Source: Oceanihabitans sp. IOP_32 (lineage in GTDB: Bacteria > Bacteroidota > Bacteroidia > Flavobacteriales > Flavobacteriaceae). Taken from it: DNA of 64,000 nt. Both the position numbers and the translations under genes were made by a program. Shown here in pieces: positions 8,172-17,351 of this stretch (position 1 is its first letter; every line of letters starts with the position of its first letter). The notes below the pieces were generated by a model. That model saw only the letters and a list, made by a program, of their open reading frames with translations, ran no database searches and had not been told where the DNA came from. The stretch is from NCBI RefSeq assembly GCF_009498295.1, contig NZ_CP040813.1, positions 2,673,001 to 2,737,000 on the forward strand. The letters are read 5' to 3'.

Positions 8172-9332
8172 TTAAGCTTTAATCACAGCTAAGGGTTGAA
8201 GTGTGATTTGCACCTCCACCAAATCGGTTTGATTAGCCATAACTTCATCAATGTCTTTGTACGAACTTGGAGCTTCATCCAAATCGCTACGGTTGCGAAT
8301 GGCGTGAAGTATGCCTTGATCTGATAGAAGGCTTATTTCTTCTTTAAGATTTAAAGTTCTACGAGCCTGGGCTCTGCTCATAACTCTTCCTGCGCCATGC
8401 GAACAAGATTCGAAAGACTCAGCATTTCCTTTTCCTTTAACTAAAAACGATTGAGTACCTTGAGAACCAGGAATCATGCCCCATTCGCCTTTACGTGCGC
8501 GTGTGGCTCCTTTGCGATGCACGATAACCAATTCACCAAAATGCTCTTCTAAAGCGGCAAAATTGTGAGGTTTATTAATGAAATCGGAAAATTCAACCTC
8601 GGGTATAATGTCCATAAAGGCCTGTTTTGTTCGCTCCATCATTAGTTTTCGGTTAGCCAGTGCAAAATGGATACAATAGATCATCTCATTCCAGTAAAGA
8701 TCGAAATACTCGGAATCTTTAGGAATAAATGCCAAGTCTTTGGGTACGTTTTCATTAAGAGCTTTGTTTTTTTCTTTTGCAATATCGTTATAATGATTTG
8801 CTACGGTAAAGCCTATGTTTCTAGATCCCGAATGGATCATAATCCAAATGTAGCCATCCGATCCTTTTTGAATTTCAATAAAATGGTTTCCGCCGCCTAA
8901 TGTGCCAACTTGATAAAGAGCACTTTCATATTCTTGTTCCACTATGGGCAAATTTCCTTTTTTTATAGGCATCCAAGATTCATCTTGTGGCATTTCATGG
9001 TGATTAAAACCAAGTGGGATTGTCTTTCTTATCTCCGACATTATTTTTTTTAGCTCAGGTTTTTCTATATGTGTCAAGTTGGTACGTAACGAGCACATTC
9101 CGCAGCCAATATCTACCCCAACTGCATTTGGAACAACAACCGCTTTGGTAGCTAGTATAGCGCCAATTGGCATGCCATAACCTACATGGGTGTCGGGCAT
9201 TATAGCAATATGCTTAAAGGCAAAAGGTAAATTGGCGAGATTACGTGCTTGTTCTAAGGCTTCTGCTTCTATTTGATCTTCTTCTAACCATAATTTTATA
9301 GGTATGCGCTCTGTGGTAATAACAGTTTTCAT
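8172..9332 (-). CDS. rtcB: RtcB family RNA ligase
   Basis: The protein has 386 residues. RtcB joins RNA 2',3'-cyclic phosphate or 3'-phosphate ends to 5'-OH ends using GTP and Mn2+. Visible landmarks are MPDTHVGYGMPIGA, the metal-binding VGVDIGCGMCSLRT, GTLGGGNHFIEI, MIHSGSRNIGF and HRKGATRARKGEWGMIPGSQG, with the histidine-bearing ESCSHGAGRVMSRAQA block that carries the guanylylation site. It is slightly shorter than E. coli RtcB (408) and looks complete. Divergence from the preceding DUF2784 gene and a long upstream gap suggest a single-gene unit. It is the last intact chromosomal gene before the array. Confidence 0.93.
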   Translation of the reverse strand: MKTVITTERIPIKLWLEEDQIEAEALEQARNLANLPFAFKHIAIMPDTHVGYGMPIGAILATKAVVVPNAVGVDIGCGMCSLRTNLTHIEKPELKKIMSEIRKTIPLGFNHHEMPQDESWMPIKKGNLPIVEQEYESALYQVGTLGGGNHFIEIQKGSDGYIWIMIHSGSRNIGFTVANHYNDIAKEKNKALNENVPKDLAFIPKDSEYFDLYWNEMIYCIHFALANRKLMMERTKQAFMDIIPEVEFSDFINKPHNFAALEEHFGELVIVHRKGATRARKGEWGMIPGSQGTQSFLVKGKGNAESFESCSHGAGRVMSRAQARRTLNLKEEISLLSDQGILHAIRNRSDLDEAPSSYKDIDEVMANQTDLVEVQITLQPLAVIKA

Positions 9333-9638
9333 AGTCTTTCGATTTTTTAGACACTTGTTGGTTGTGTCGAGTTGTAAAACTATGGCTTTGTTTCTATATT
9401 TAAAATGATTAGGATCAGCTTAATACGTGCAGCTAATTAACGAATTGGACAATAAGGCTTAAGCTATCATTTGGTCAATAGAATATGTTAAAGAAATAGG
9501 AGAGGGGCAGCTTTGGTTTTGATCTTTTTCAGAGATTTCGGCTTATTAAAAATAAATATCATTTTAATACCAGAAAAATTCATTCAAACAGCAAGGTAAT
9601 AGAACAAAAAAAGTGCTAAACAAGACTTGAATGTTTTA
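9333..9638. other. Gap between rtcB and the beta-barrel stump, no gene seen
   Basis: AT-rich sequence with no ORF, no R-type site and no obvious RNA. It contains the rtcB promoter region by position. Confidence 0.4.
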
Positions 9639-9890
9639 TTACAAAATTATTCCAAGGCTTAGCATAATTCCTTTTAGTTGACACCAACTTTCAGATCTTC
9701 GTATGGACAAACCGTTGCTGCTTATTGTTTTAAAACTATAACTTAAGTCTGTAACAATTGTAAATCGCTTTTTATTTAGAAGTATTTTATATCCCAATCC
9801 AATGTTGAAAATTGTCCCATTATTTTTTCCGTTTTCGATTTTTGCTAACGTTCCGTAGTTTGTAAATACATACGGACTTTAAATGCCATC
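9639..9890 (-). pseudogene. Truncated outer-membrane beta-barrel protein
   Basis: Minus-strand translation ending at the stop 9639-9641 gives a C-terminal fragment: SPYVFTNYGTLAKIENG, NNGTIFNIGLGYKILLNKKR, FTIVTDLSYSFKTISSNG and ending LKGIMLSLGIIL. Alternating aromatic/hydrophobic strands and a C-terminal strand are typical of OmpW/porin-like barrels. The N-terminal part is missing: sequence identity ends just before the IS91-like remnant at 9917. It is therefore a deletion remnant at the array edge. Confidence 0.6.
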
Positions 9891-9916
9891 GTTAAAATAA
9901 ACTCTTAAGTCCAGGA

Positions 9917-10138
9917 ATCAAAGCAGTAATGAACAAGGAAAAGTAAGTGCTGAATCTGCCATGTTCTTTTAATATTCCAAAGAAAGGGAGGCCAAAAACT
10001 CCCAAAACAGAAAAAACCAACCCCTAAAAATCCAATACAAAACAGACCATTCCCCATAAGGGCGAACCGACAAACACCGGTTCAGTCAACACGGCATTCA
10101 TGTTGGGTCGTACCGACCACACGAATGCTTAGTTATTG
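9917..10138 (+). mobile_element. IS91-like element, 3'-end remnant
   Basis: This stretch matches the last ~220 bp of the three longer IS91-like copies, from ATCAAAGCAGTAATGAACAA to CTTAGTTATTG, including the subterminal hairpin GCATTCATG...CGAATGC. Upstream parts, including both ORFs, are missing. It directly abuts the first base of cassette C1 (TAAGTAG), so it entered at a GTTG edge like the others before a deletion removed its left side and the outermost R site. Confidence 0.88.
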
Positions 10139-10150
10139 TAAGTAGTTTTT

Positions 10151-10564
10151 TCATTCCGCAAGATTTGATTCTGCGATTCGTTTTTTTGCGTTATTCAAAT
10201 CGGATTCACTTTCCCAAATATCCACTTTACTATTTTCCACGTAATAGTTTTCAATGAATAAATCAGCAAATTGGTCAGCATTTAATTCAGTTCCGTCATT
10301 TTTTGCGATTTCAGAATTCCGTAGCCATAAGTCCTTAATGGCAATTTCAATAGTGTCTGATAAATTCAGCATTTTTTTTATTGTTTTTTTCCAGTCATTA
10401 AAGTCAGTCGAAAAAACATTGTCAAGATTCATATTTACAATTAAATCACTTTTTTCAGTCGGCAATTCTTTCAGAGTATCCAATATGAACGCTTTAAAAA
10501 ACACATTGATATTCAAATCGGTTTTTGGTGGTTCAGGTTTCTTTTTCCAACTGAAAAGTTTCAT
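10151..10564 (-). CDS. Cassette C1: hypothetical protein
   Basis: This soluble 137-residue protein is not recognised. It is rich in D, N, E and K with an aromatic-poor centre (LIVNMNLDNVFSTDFNDW) and a basic N-terminus MKLFSWKKKPEPPKTD. No membrane segment or signal peptide. The stop lies 12 bp from the cassette edge and the start 26 bp from site R1. Cassette edges match: TAAGTAG after the IS91 remnant and TTACTTA before CAAC of R1, read in reverse. It is compact in the way of integron cassettes. Confidence 0.65.
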   Translation of the reverse strand: MKLFSWKKKPEPPKTDLNINVFFKAFILDTLKELPTEKSDLIVNMNLDNVFSTDFNDWKKTIKKMLNLSDTIEIAIKDLWLRNSEIAKNDGTELNADQFADLFIENYYVENSKVDIWESESDLNNAKKRIAESNLAE

Positions 10565-10590
10565 TGATTATCGTTTTCTTAAATTACTTA

Positions 10591-10717
10591 CAACGTTTTT
10601 GTATAAGGAAAGTTGCGTGTTTGTGTGCGAGGATTTTCCGAAGGTAAATCAGAAGCTAGCAAACGAGCAACTAACATTGGTTTAGCTAAAACTAGCAATT
10701 TTTTTTATACATTGTTG
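10591..10717. repeat. R1, attC-like cassette site
   Basis: Begins CAACGTTTTTGTATAAGG and ends TTTTTTATACATTGTTG, so outer (CAAC/GTTG) and inner (GTATA/TATAC) boxes pair. A second stem is formed by AGTTGCGTG-type and TAGCAATT-type segments. The IS91-like copy A begins directly at its GTTG edge. Confidence 0.8.
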
Positions 10718-10802
10718 AACTAAACCTAAAGGTAGCTTCACGAGACAGTTACATCACGATTCACTACCTTTAGGATCAAGGTTTAATCTAATACTCAATA
10801 TT

Positions 10803-11704
10803 ATGAAAAAAAAAATGACACTCTCATTGAAAGAGCCATTATTTCCGTTCCAGAGTTTGCAATACTCTACCACAAACTCAAGCGCTCCGTTGAGCTCGCT
10901 GGCAAAAGCCAGAGCACACTTACCAACTATGCGCGCTGTCTGGCGCACATCGCACTCCATTTTAACTGTAGTCCACTTGAGCTCGATGAGGAACAGATCC
11001 TGGACTATCTACACGTTTTAAAGTCACAACATAAGACCCCCTCAGATAGTTTTTTCAAGCATACCGTTTATGGGCTTCGCTATGCTTATCGTGTCTTTGG
11101 GATGAAAGAAATGCGGGTCATACTTCCTTCTATTGAACGCCCCAAGAAGCTCCCCGTGGTATTAAACCAAAGGGAGGTAAAAAAACTGCTTCGCACTCCA
11201 AGACTGCTCAAGCACCGATTGGTACTTGCCATGCTCTATGGCTGTGGGCTCCGCAATTTTGAACTTCGCAACCTACAACGCAGGGATCTAGATTTTGACA
11301 GGAAGTTGCTGCACGTGCGCCAGGGCAAGGGGCGCAAGGATCGCTATGTTCCCTTATCCGAGATACAGATCCGTGGCCTTAAGAAGTACCTACAGGCAGA
11401 GAATCCGGTCACTTGGTGCTTTACCGGCAATGATAGAACAGGCAGTCCGGCGCAGCTTTCCTCGCAAGGGATACAGTGGATCGTGCGTGAGGCCCGCAAG
11501 CAAAGCGGTATTACAAAGGAGATTACCGCCCATATCCTGCGCCATAGCTATGCCACCCATCTTTTGGAAATGGGTCTGGACATTATGAGCGTGAAGGACC
11601 TCTTGGGACACGCAGATATTCAGACCACTCTTATCTACCTCCATGTGGCACAATCAGGTAGGCAAAAGCCGTTCAGTCCGCTGGATAGGCTTTATGGTCA
11701 ATAG
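10803..11704 (+). CDS. IS91-associated tyrosine recombinase (copy A, A-tract out of frame)
   Basis: From the first in-frame ATG (11102) 200 residues are read, but homologous N-terminal sequence continues upstream in the same frame: SVPEFAILYHKLKRSVELAG, then NYARCLAHIALHF and DEEQILDYLHVLKSQHKTPS, which is the SAM-like core-binding domain. The ATG at 10803 is followed by ten A and is out of frame with it; eight A would be in frame. Catalytic residues are visible in GCGLRNFELRNL, HILRHSYATHL and LGHADIQTTLIYLHV. Either transcriptional slippage on the A tract or a non-ATG start gives the full protein. It overlaps no gene and is 3 bp from the transposase. Confidence 0.8.
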
Positions 11705-11706
11705 GG

Positions 11707-12840
11707 ATGTGCTGTCCCGATCATGAAGTAGCGCACGTATTGGAGCGCAACAGGGAGCACCTTGCCAATCATTGTGCCAACAGTTGGCAAGTCCGCACCC
11801 TGCATGCCCTGCGCAAGTGCCGCACCGCGGCCCTTGGCGGCCACATTGATTGTTGTAATAATCCTGCCTGTTATAAGCTCCATCTTAGCTACAACAGTTG
11901 CCGTAACCGTCATTGCCCCAAGTGCCAGGGACACAAGAAGGAAGCATGGATCCAGGCAAGGGAGGCAGATTTATTAAAGGTTTCTTACTTCCACGTGGTC
12001 TTTACCCTGCCCTGTGAGCTGAACAGGTTATCTCTGTACGAGCCAAAATTGGTGTACAACCTTTTGTTCACAACGGCCTGGGGCATCGTTAAGGATTTTG
12101 GCGCTAATCCCAAGTTCCTGGGTGGCAGGATGGGAATGGTCGCTATACTGCACACTTGGGGGCAGAACCTCTCGTTGCACCCACACCTGCACTGCATTGT
12201 CCCGGGAGGTGGGATTACCAAGACTGGCAAATGGAAGAACACCAAGAGCAAGGGAAAGTACCTGTTTCCGGTAAAGGCGATGAGCATAGTTTTTAGGGCT
12301 CGGTTTGTTGCTGGGCTGCGCAAAGAGCTGGGAAAATCACAACCCGCTTCATTTTACGAAAGCCTGTTCAAGAACCAGTGGGTGGTCTATTGCAAACGCC
12401 CATTCTTTGGGCCTTCACAGGTAGTGGAATATCTAGGGCGCTATACCCATAAAATTGCGATAAGCAACCATCGTATAAAAAGTCTTGAAAGTGGAAACGT
12501 ACGGTTTATGGTAAAGGATTATCGCCAAGGGGGTAAGAAGTCGGTACTTGCACTATCCGATGCCGAGTTTATCAGGCGTTTTTCATTGCATATCCTGCCC
12601 AAAGGGTTTACCCGCATCAGGCACTATGGTATCTTGAGCAGCTATTATAAAAGAACCATAATCCCAGAACTACAAAAAGATCTGGGCAGGCCAGAACTAG
12701 CGGAAAAAGTACTTTTAAAGCACCGCAAGTGTCCCAGCTGTAAAAAAGGAAACCTGGTTACCATTGCAACCTTCCCCGCTCGTGGACCACCGAATGGTTG
12801 GCGCGAAGAGATCGAGAAACACCTAAACAGACCAATATGA
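11707..12840 (+). CDS. IS91-family HUH transposase (copy A)
   Basis: The 377-residue protein has an N-terminal zinc-binding region (CCNNPACYKLHLSYNSCRNR then HCPKCQ), the HUH metal motif in LSLHPHLHCIVPGGG, and the YLGRYTHKIAISNHRI block that carries the nucleophilic tyrosine region of IS91 transposases. A C-terminal CPSCKKGN motif is also present. IS91 moves by rolling-circle replication of single strands. Start codon follows the recombinase stop by 2 bp, so the two are co-translated. Confidence 0.92.
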   Translation: MCCPDHEVAHVLERNREHLANHCANSWQVRTLHALRKCRTAALGGHIDCCNNPACYKLHLSYNSCRNRHCPKCQGHKKEAWIQAREADLLKVSYFHVVFTLPCELNRLSLYEPKLVYNLLFTTAWGIVKDFGANPKFLGGRMGMVAILHTWGQNLSLHPHLHCIVPGGGITKTGKWKNTKSKGKYLFPVKAMSIVFRARFVAGLRKELGKSQPASFYESLFKNQWVVYCKRPFFGPSQVVEYLGRYTHKIAISNHRIKSLESGNVRFMVKDYRQGGKKSVLALSDAEFIRRFSLHILPKGFTRIRHYGILSSYYKRTIIPELQKDLGRPELAEKVLLKHRKCPSCKKGNLVTIATFPARGPPNGWREEIEKHLNRPI

Positions 12841-13127
12841 AAAAAACGCAAAACCGACGTAACGGGACTGCTATGGCCAAAACTGAAGAAAACACATCAA
12901 AGCAGTAATGAACAAGGAAAAGTAAGTCTTAAATCTGCCATATTCTTTTAATATTCCAAAGAAAGGGAGGTCAAAAACTCCCAAAACAGAAAAAACCAAC
13001 TCCTAAAAATCCAATCCAAAACAGACCATTCCCCATAAGGGCGAACCGACAAACACCGGTTCAGTCAACACGGCATTCATGTTGGGTCGTACCGACCACA
13101 CGAATGCTTAGTTATTGTAAAACGTAT

Positions 13128-14129
13128 TTATAGCACGTATTTTCTAAATAATTCAGCACGTGTTACTCTTGAAGTTCTATTATTTGTACCACTATACATA
13201 CAAGAGTAATAGAGACTAAAATCATTATCTTCTCTTGAACCAGATTTGTTCGCAATAATATTCGATTCAAATTCTATAAGTTTTCTTTTTATTGTATCCA
13301 TATTTGTTTCATCCAAAATATTCAAGGATTCTATAAATAAAGTAAAAAAGTTACTTTTTCTAAACCATATTGAATCTGCAGGAAGCCTCATTTTATTAAT
13401 GAAAATAAAGTTTTCTACGAATAAGTTTAAAACTTCTTCACTTCTTTCAAAATGGTCATTGTACTTAATAATCGAGTTTTCAACTTCACCATCAAGTGCA
13501 AAGTACCCTTCATTGATATAAGTTGACATTAGTAATAAAATATAGTGTAAATCAGCCATTCTTGATAACTCTGATTCACTAAAAATTGGAAATTCATCCT
13601 CTTCAATTCTATTTAAAATCTCTTTTCCTGTACTTATAAATTCTCCATCATAAAGAGCTTGTTGAATTTCAATTTGTTCTAACGAAAACTTCGTTAAATT
13701 AATTCTTCTGAAAATTTCTCGTATGGTTTCTGAATCAATATCTCCAATATCTCTAAAAACTACATTATAATTTAAAAAGTCTCTTCTATCTTCTTCATCT
13801 AGAGTTTTATATTTCGGTACTTTTTTTCCAAAAGTTTTAGACTTTTCCTCCTCATCTATGTATTCAATTATGGTTGACAGTCTTTGTTGTCCATCTACGA
13901 TTACTTCAGATGTTAAAATTATTTCCATATCAATACCTTTTTGAGCAATGTATATTTCAGGAAAAGGATAGCCATTTAGAATTGTATCAATAAATTCCTC
14001 CTTGTGCTCACTAGTCCAAACGAATTTTCGTTGAAATTCCGGTTGAAGGATGAGCGATTTGTCTTTAACTCTTCTGTAAATTTCCGATATTTTCTTGACG
14101 CTTGGCGTACTTGGTATCTGTCTAGCCAT
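13128..14129 (-). CDS. Cassette C2: DUF262 protein
   Basis: The protein has 333 residues. The N-terminal DUF262/ParB-like nuclease fold shows LQPEFQRKFVWTSEHKEEFI, LNGYPFPEIYIAQ, and the hallmark VDGQQRLSTIIEYI. DUF262 occurs in GmrSD-type modification-dependent nucleases and several phage-defence proteins, where DGQQR is a nucleotide-binding or catalytic motif. The usual C-terminal DUF1524 HNH domain is not seen; the C-terminal half is helical. It overlaps the nucleotidyltransferase gene by 8 bp and so is translationally coupled to it. Probable role: effector half of a two-gene defence module (inference). Confidence 0.8.
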   Translation of the reverse strand: MARQIPSTPSVKKISEIYRRVKDKSLILQPEFQRKFVWTSEHKEEFIDTILNGYPFPEIYIAQKGIDMEIILTSEVIVDGQQRLSTIIEYIDEEEKSKTFGKKVPKYKTLDEEDRRDFLNYNVVFRDIGDIDSETIREIFRRINLTKFSLEQIEIQQALYDGEFISTGKEILNRIEEDEFPIFSESELSRMADLHYILLLMSTYINEGYFALDGEVENSIIKYNDHFERSEEVLNLFVENFIFINKMRLPADSIWFRKSNFFTLFIESLNILDETNMDTIKRKLIEFESNIIANKSGSREDNDFSLYYSCMYSGTNNRTSRVTRAELFRKYVL

Positions 14130-14733
14130 CTTGTAAGGTTATTTTTTCATACAATCTTGTAATAGATTGTAAATGATATTTTTTAAAATAATGAATGTTT
14201 TTAAATAAGCCTGCACTTACTTTATAGTTTCCTACTTCAGATTTTCCGTTTGAAAGCGTCTTAAAATATTGAAACCAATTTTCTCGTAGTATATCAATAT
14301 CGAAAGATGAAGGTATTAAGTCTGGTCTCATCCATCCTTTTATGAAGTATGCTAAAAATCGATTGTATTGTTCTAATTCTCCAACAGTGATGTTTTTTTT
14401 CAACCTATCAATTTGATATTGATATTCACAAATTGCTTGCTGATATTCTTCATAAAGATTTTCATTAACTATCACTACGTCTATGTCACTTTCTAATGAA
14501 AATTTTGTGTTTTTCTCGTAACTGAATCCAAGCTTGCTAGACCCAACTATAGAAATGTCGTTTATTTGAACATTAAATTTTTTCGCGATTTTTTCTCGGA
14601 AAGAGTAGTAATTTCCTTCGTTGCCATTAAAAACAAAAGGGATACCGTGGACTAAATTTTTTTCAATAAATCTGGACTTTAGCTCATTTGTTGAGCAAGT
14701 CTTTAATTCTTCATTGAATTCTTCTATAGTCAT
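14122..14733 (-). CDS. Cassette C2: nucleotidyltransferase-like protein
   Basis: This 203-residue protein has a minimal nucleotidyltransferase signature: ISIVGSSKLGFSYE, then SDIDVVIVNENLYEEY, i.e. G-S-x-K/S followed by D-x-D, and a third acidic residue in SSFDIDILREN. The fold is shared by toxin-antitoxin, CBASS and tRNA-modifying enzymes. It is the first gene of cassette C2, with its start 21 bp from site R2, and is coupled to the DUF262 gene. A defence or toxin-antitoxin role is inferred from the pairing and the array context. Confidence 0.7.
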   Translation of the reverse strand: MTIEEFNEELKTCSTNELKSRFIEKNLVHGIPFVFNGNEGNYYSFREKIAKKFNVQINDISIVGSSKLGFSYEKNTKFSLESDIDVVIVNENLYEEYQQAICEYQYQIDRLKKNITVGELEQYNRFLAYFIKGWMRPDLIPSSFDIDILRENWFQYFKTLSNGKSEVGNYKVSAGLFKNIHYFKKYHLQSITRLYEKITLQDG

Positions 14734-14753
14734 TTGTTTTTTTATATGTTTTA

Positions 14754-14943
14754 CAACGGTTTTGTATATGGCTCGTAGCGTGTAAATTAGTAATTATTTT
14801 CGGATTAAGTGCAAGCCAGATTTTTAAATTTTACTATTTATCTTTTTTATTAGAAATCGTCAAATTTAAAAATTTGGCGACTTTGCAAATATGCCTCAAC
14901 TATGTTCAAGCAACTGATTAGCTATGAGCTATATACGTTGTTG
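14754..14943. repeat. R2, attC-like cassette site (long variant)
   Basis: 190 bp. Begins CAACGGTTTTGTATATGGCT and ends GAGCTATATACGTTGTTG; outer and inner boxes pair (GTATATGGCTCGTAGC with GCTATGAGCTATATAC). The loop is longer and unlike the other sites, with a nested ATTTTTAAATT palindrome. Edge of C2: TAAAAC after IS91-A matches GTTTTA before CAAC. IS91-like copy B starts at its GTTG edge. Confidence 0.78.
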
Positions 14944-15028
14944 AACTAAACCTAAAGGTAGCTTCACGAGACAGTTACATCACGATTCACTACCTTTAGG
15001 ATCAAGGTTTAATCTAATACTCAATATT

Positions 15029-15929
15029 ATGAAAAAAAAATGACACTCTCATTGAAAGAGCCATTATTTCCGTTCCAGAGTTTGCAATACTCTACCACAA
15101 ACTCAAGCGCTCCGTTGAGCTCGCTGGTAAAAGCCAGAGCACACTTACCAACTATGCTCGCTGTCTGGCGCACATCGCACTCCATTTTAACTGTAGTCCA
15201 CTTGAGCTCGATGAGGAACAGATCCTGGACTATCTACACGTTTTAAAGTCACAACACAAGACCCCCTCAGATAGTTTTTTCAAGCATACCGTTTATGGGC
15301 TTCGCTATGCTTATCGTGTCTTTGGGATGAAAGAAATGCGGGTCATACTTCCTTCTATTGAACGCCCCAAGAAGCTCCCCGTGGTATTAAACCAAAGGGA
15401 GGTAAAAAAACTGCTTCGCACTCCAAGACTGCTCAAGCACCGATTGGTACTTGCCATGCTCTATGGCTGTGGGCTCCGCAATTTTGAACTTCGCAACCTA
15501 CAACGCAGGGATCTAGATTTTGACAGGAAGTTGCTGCACGTGCGCCAGGGCAAGGGGCGCAAGGATCGCTATGTTCCCTTATCCGAGATACAGATCCGTG
15601 GCCTTAAGAAGTACCTACAGGCAGAGAATCCGGTCACTTGGTGCTTTACTGGCAATGATAGAACAGGCAGTCCGGCGCAGCTTTCCTCGCAAGGGATACA
15701 GTGGATCGTGCGTGAGGCCCGCAAGCAAAGCGGTATTACAAAGGAGATTACCGCCCATATCCTGCGCCATAGCTATGCCACCCATCTTTTGGAAATGGGT
15801 CTGGACATTATGAGCGTGAAGGACCTCTTGGGACACGCAGATATTCAGACCACTCTTATCTACCTCCATGTGGCACAATCAGGTAGGCAAAAGCCGTTCA
15901 GTCCGCTGGATAGGCTTTATGGTCAATAG
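15029..15929 (+). CDS. IS91-associated tyrosine recombinase (copy B, A-tract out of frame)
   Basis: Same protein as in copy A. From the first in-frame ATG (15327) 200 residues; the core-binding domain is encoded upstream in the same frame. ATG at 15029 plus nine A meets TGA after four codons, so the full protein again needs slippage on the A tract (one A less) or another start. Confidence 0.78.
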
Positions 15930-15931
15930 GG

Positions 15932-17065
15932 ATGTGCTGTCCCGATCATGAAGTAGCGCACGTATTGGAGCGCAACAGGGAGCACCTTGCCAATCATTGT
16001 GCCAACAGTTGGCAAGTCCGCACCCTGCATGCCCTGCGCAAGTGCCGCACCGCGGCCCTTGGCGGCCACATTGATTGTTGTAATAATCCTGCCTGTTATA
16101 AGCTCCATCTTAGCTACAACAGTTGCCGTAACCGTCATTGCCCCAAGTGCCAGGGACACAAGAAGGAAGCATGGATCCAGGCAAGGGAGGCAGATTTATT
16201 AAAGGTTTCTTACTTCCACGTGGTCTTTACCCTGCCCTGTGAGCTGAACAGGTTATCTCTGTACGAGCCAAAATTGGTGTACAACCTTTTGTTCACAACG
16301 GCCTGGGGCATCGTTAAGGATTTTGGCGCTAATCCCAAGTTCTTGGGTGGCAGGATGGGAATGGTCGCTATACTGCACACTTGGGGGCAGAACCTCTCGT
16401 TGCACCCACACCTGCACTGCATTGTCCCGGGAGGTGGGATTACCAAGACTGGCAAATGGAAGAACACCAAGAGCAAGGGAAAGTACCTGTTTCCGGTAAA
16501 GGCGATGAGCATAGTTTTTAGGGCTCGGTTTGTTGCTGGGCTGCGCAAAGAGCTTGGAAAATCACAACCCGCTTCATTTTACGAAAGCCTGTTCAAAAAC
16601 CAGTGGGTGGTCTATTGCAAACGCCCATTCTTTGGGCCTTCACAGGTAGTGGAATATCTAGGGCGCTATACCCATAAAATTGCGATAAGCAACCATCGTA
16701 TAAAAAGTCTTGAAAGTGGAAACGTACGGTTTATGGTAAAGGATTATCGCCAAGGGGGTAAGAAGTCGGTACTTGCACTATCCGATGCCGAGTTCATCAG
16801 GCGTTTTTCATTGCATATCCTGCCCAAAGGGTTTACCCGCATCCGGCACTATGGTATCTTGAGCAGCTATTATAAAAGAACCTTAATCCCAGAACTACAA
16901 AAAGATCTGGGTAGGCCAGAACTAGCGGAAAAAGTACCTTTAAAGCACCGCAAGTGTCCCAGCTGTAAAAAAGGAAACCTGGTTACCATTGCAACCTTCC
17001 CCGCTCGTGGACCACCGAATGGTTGGCGCGAACAGATCGAGAAACACCTAAACAGACCAATATGA
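15932..17065 (+). CDS. IS91-family HUH transposase (copy B)
   Basis: 377 residues, same motifs as copy A (HPHLHCIV; YLGRYTHKIAISN; CRNRHCPKCQ), with three or four conservative differences at the C-terminus (TLIPEL, KVPLKHRK, WREQIEKH). It is intact. Confidence 0.92.
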   Translation: MCCPDHEVAHVLERNREHLANHCANSWQVRTLHALRKCRTAALGGHIDCCNNPACYKLHLSYNSCRNRHCPKCQGHKKEAWIQAREADLLKVSYFHVVFTLPCELNRLSLYEPKLVYNLLFTTAWGIVKDFGANPKFLGGRMGMVAILHTWGQNLSLHPHLHCIVPGGGITKTGKWKNTKSKGKYLFPVKAMSIVFRARFVAGLRKELGKSQPASFYESLFKNQWVVYCKRPFFGPSQVVEYLGRYTHKIAISNHRIKSLESGNVRFMVKDYRQGGKKSVLALSDAEFIRRFSLHILPKGFTRIRHYGILSSYYKRTLIPELQKDLGRPELAEKVPLKHRKCPSCKKGNLVTIATFPARGPPNGWREQIEKHLNRPI

Positions 17066-17351
17066 AAAAAACGCAAAACCGACGTAACGGGACTGCTATG
17101 GCCAAAACTGAAGAAAACACATCAAAACAGTAATGAACAAGGAAAAGTAAGTCCTAAATCTGCCATGTTCTTTTAATATTCCAAAGAAAGGGAGGCCAAA
17201 ACTCCCAAAAACAGAAAAAACCAACTCCTAAAAATCCAATCCAAAACAGACCATTCCCCATAAGGGCGAACCGACAAACACCGGTTCAGTCAACACGGCA
17301 TTCATGTTGGGTCGTACCGACCACACGAATGCTTAGTTATTGTGGGCAGTG

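Larger units (their letters stand above)
10718..13117 (+). mobile_element. IS91-like element copy A
   Basis: The element starts AACTAAACCTAAAGGTAGC immediately after GTTG of site R1 and ends GCTTAGTTATTG immediately before TAAAACG, the first bases of cassette C2. No target duplication is seen, as expected of IS91. A subterminal hairpin (13073-13107) sits 10 bp from the right end, in the position of an IS91 replication end. It encodes a tyrosine recombinase and an IS91-type HUH transposase. Its GC content is clearly higher than that of the array. Confidence 0.9.
14944..17342 (+). mobile_element. IS91-like element copy B
   Basis: Nearly identical to copy A (2399 against 2400 bp). It starts after GTTG of site R2 and ends before TGGGCAG, the first bases of cassette C3. 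The A tract after the upstream ATG has nine A here instead of ten. Few substitutions separate the copies, for example threonine-leucine for threonine-isoleucine near the transposase C-terminus. Confidence 0.9.

Noticed and set aside
11698-11934. Minus-strand ORFs inside the IS91-like copies (e.g. 78, 87, 112 and 68 residues) and plus-strand 97/71-residue frames
   Set aside because: Shadows of the GC-richer transposase and recombinase genes, repeated identically in each copy.
10718-13117. IS91-like element as an ordinary cassette with its own site
   Set aside because: Its right end does not contain an R-type site complementary to its left edge; edges of the neighbouring cassettes pair without it, so it is an insertion at the site.
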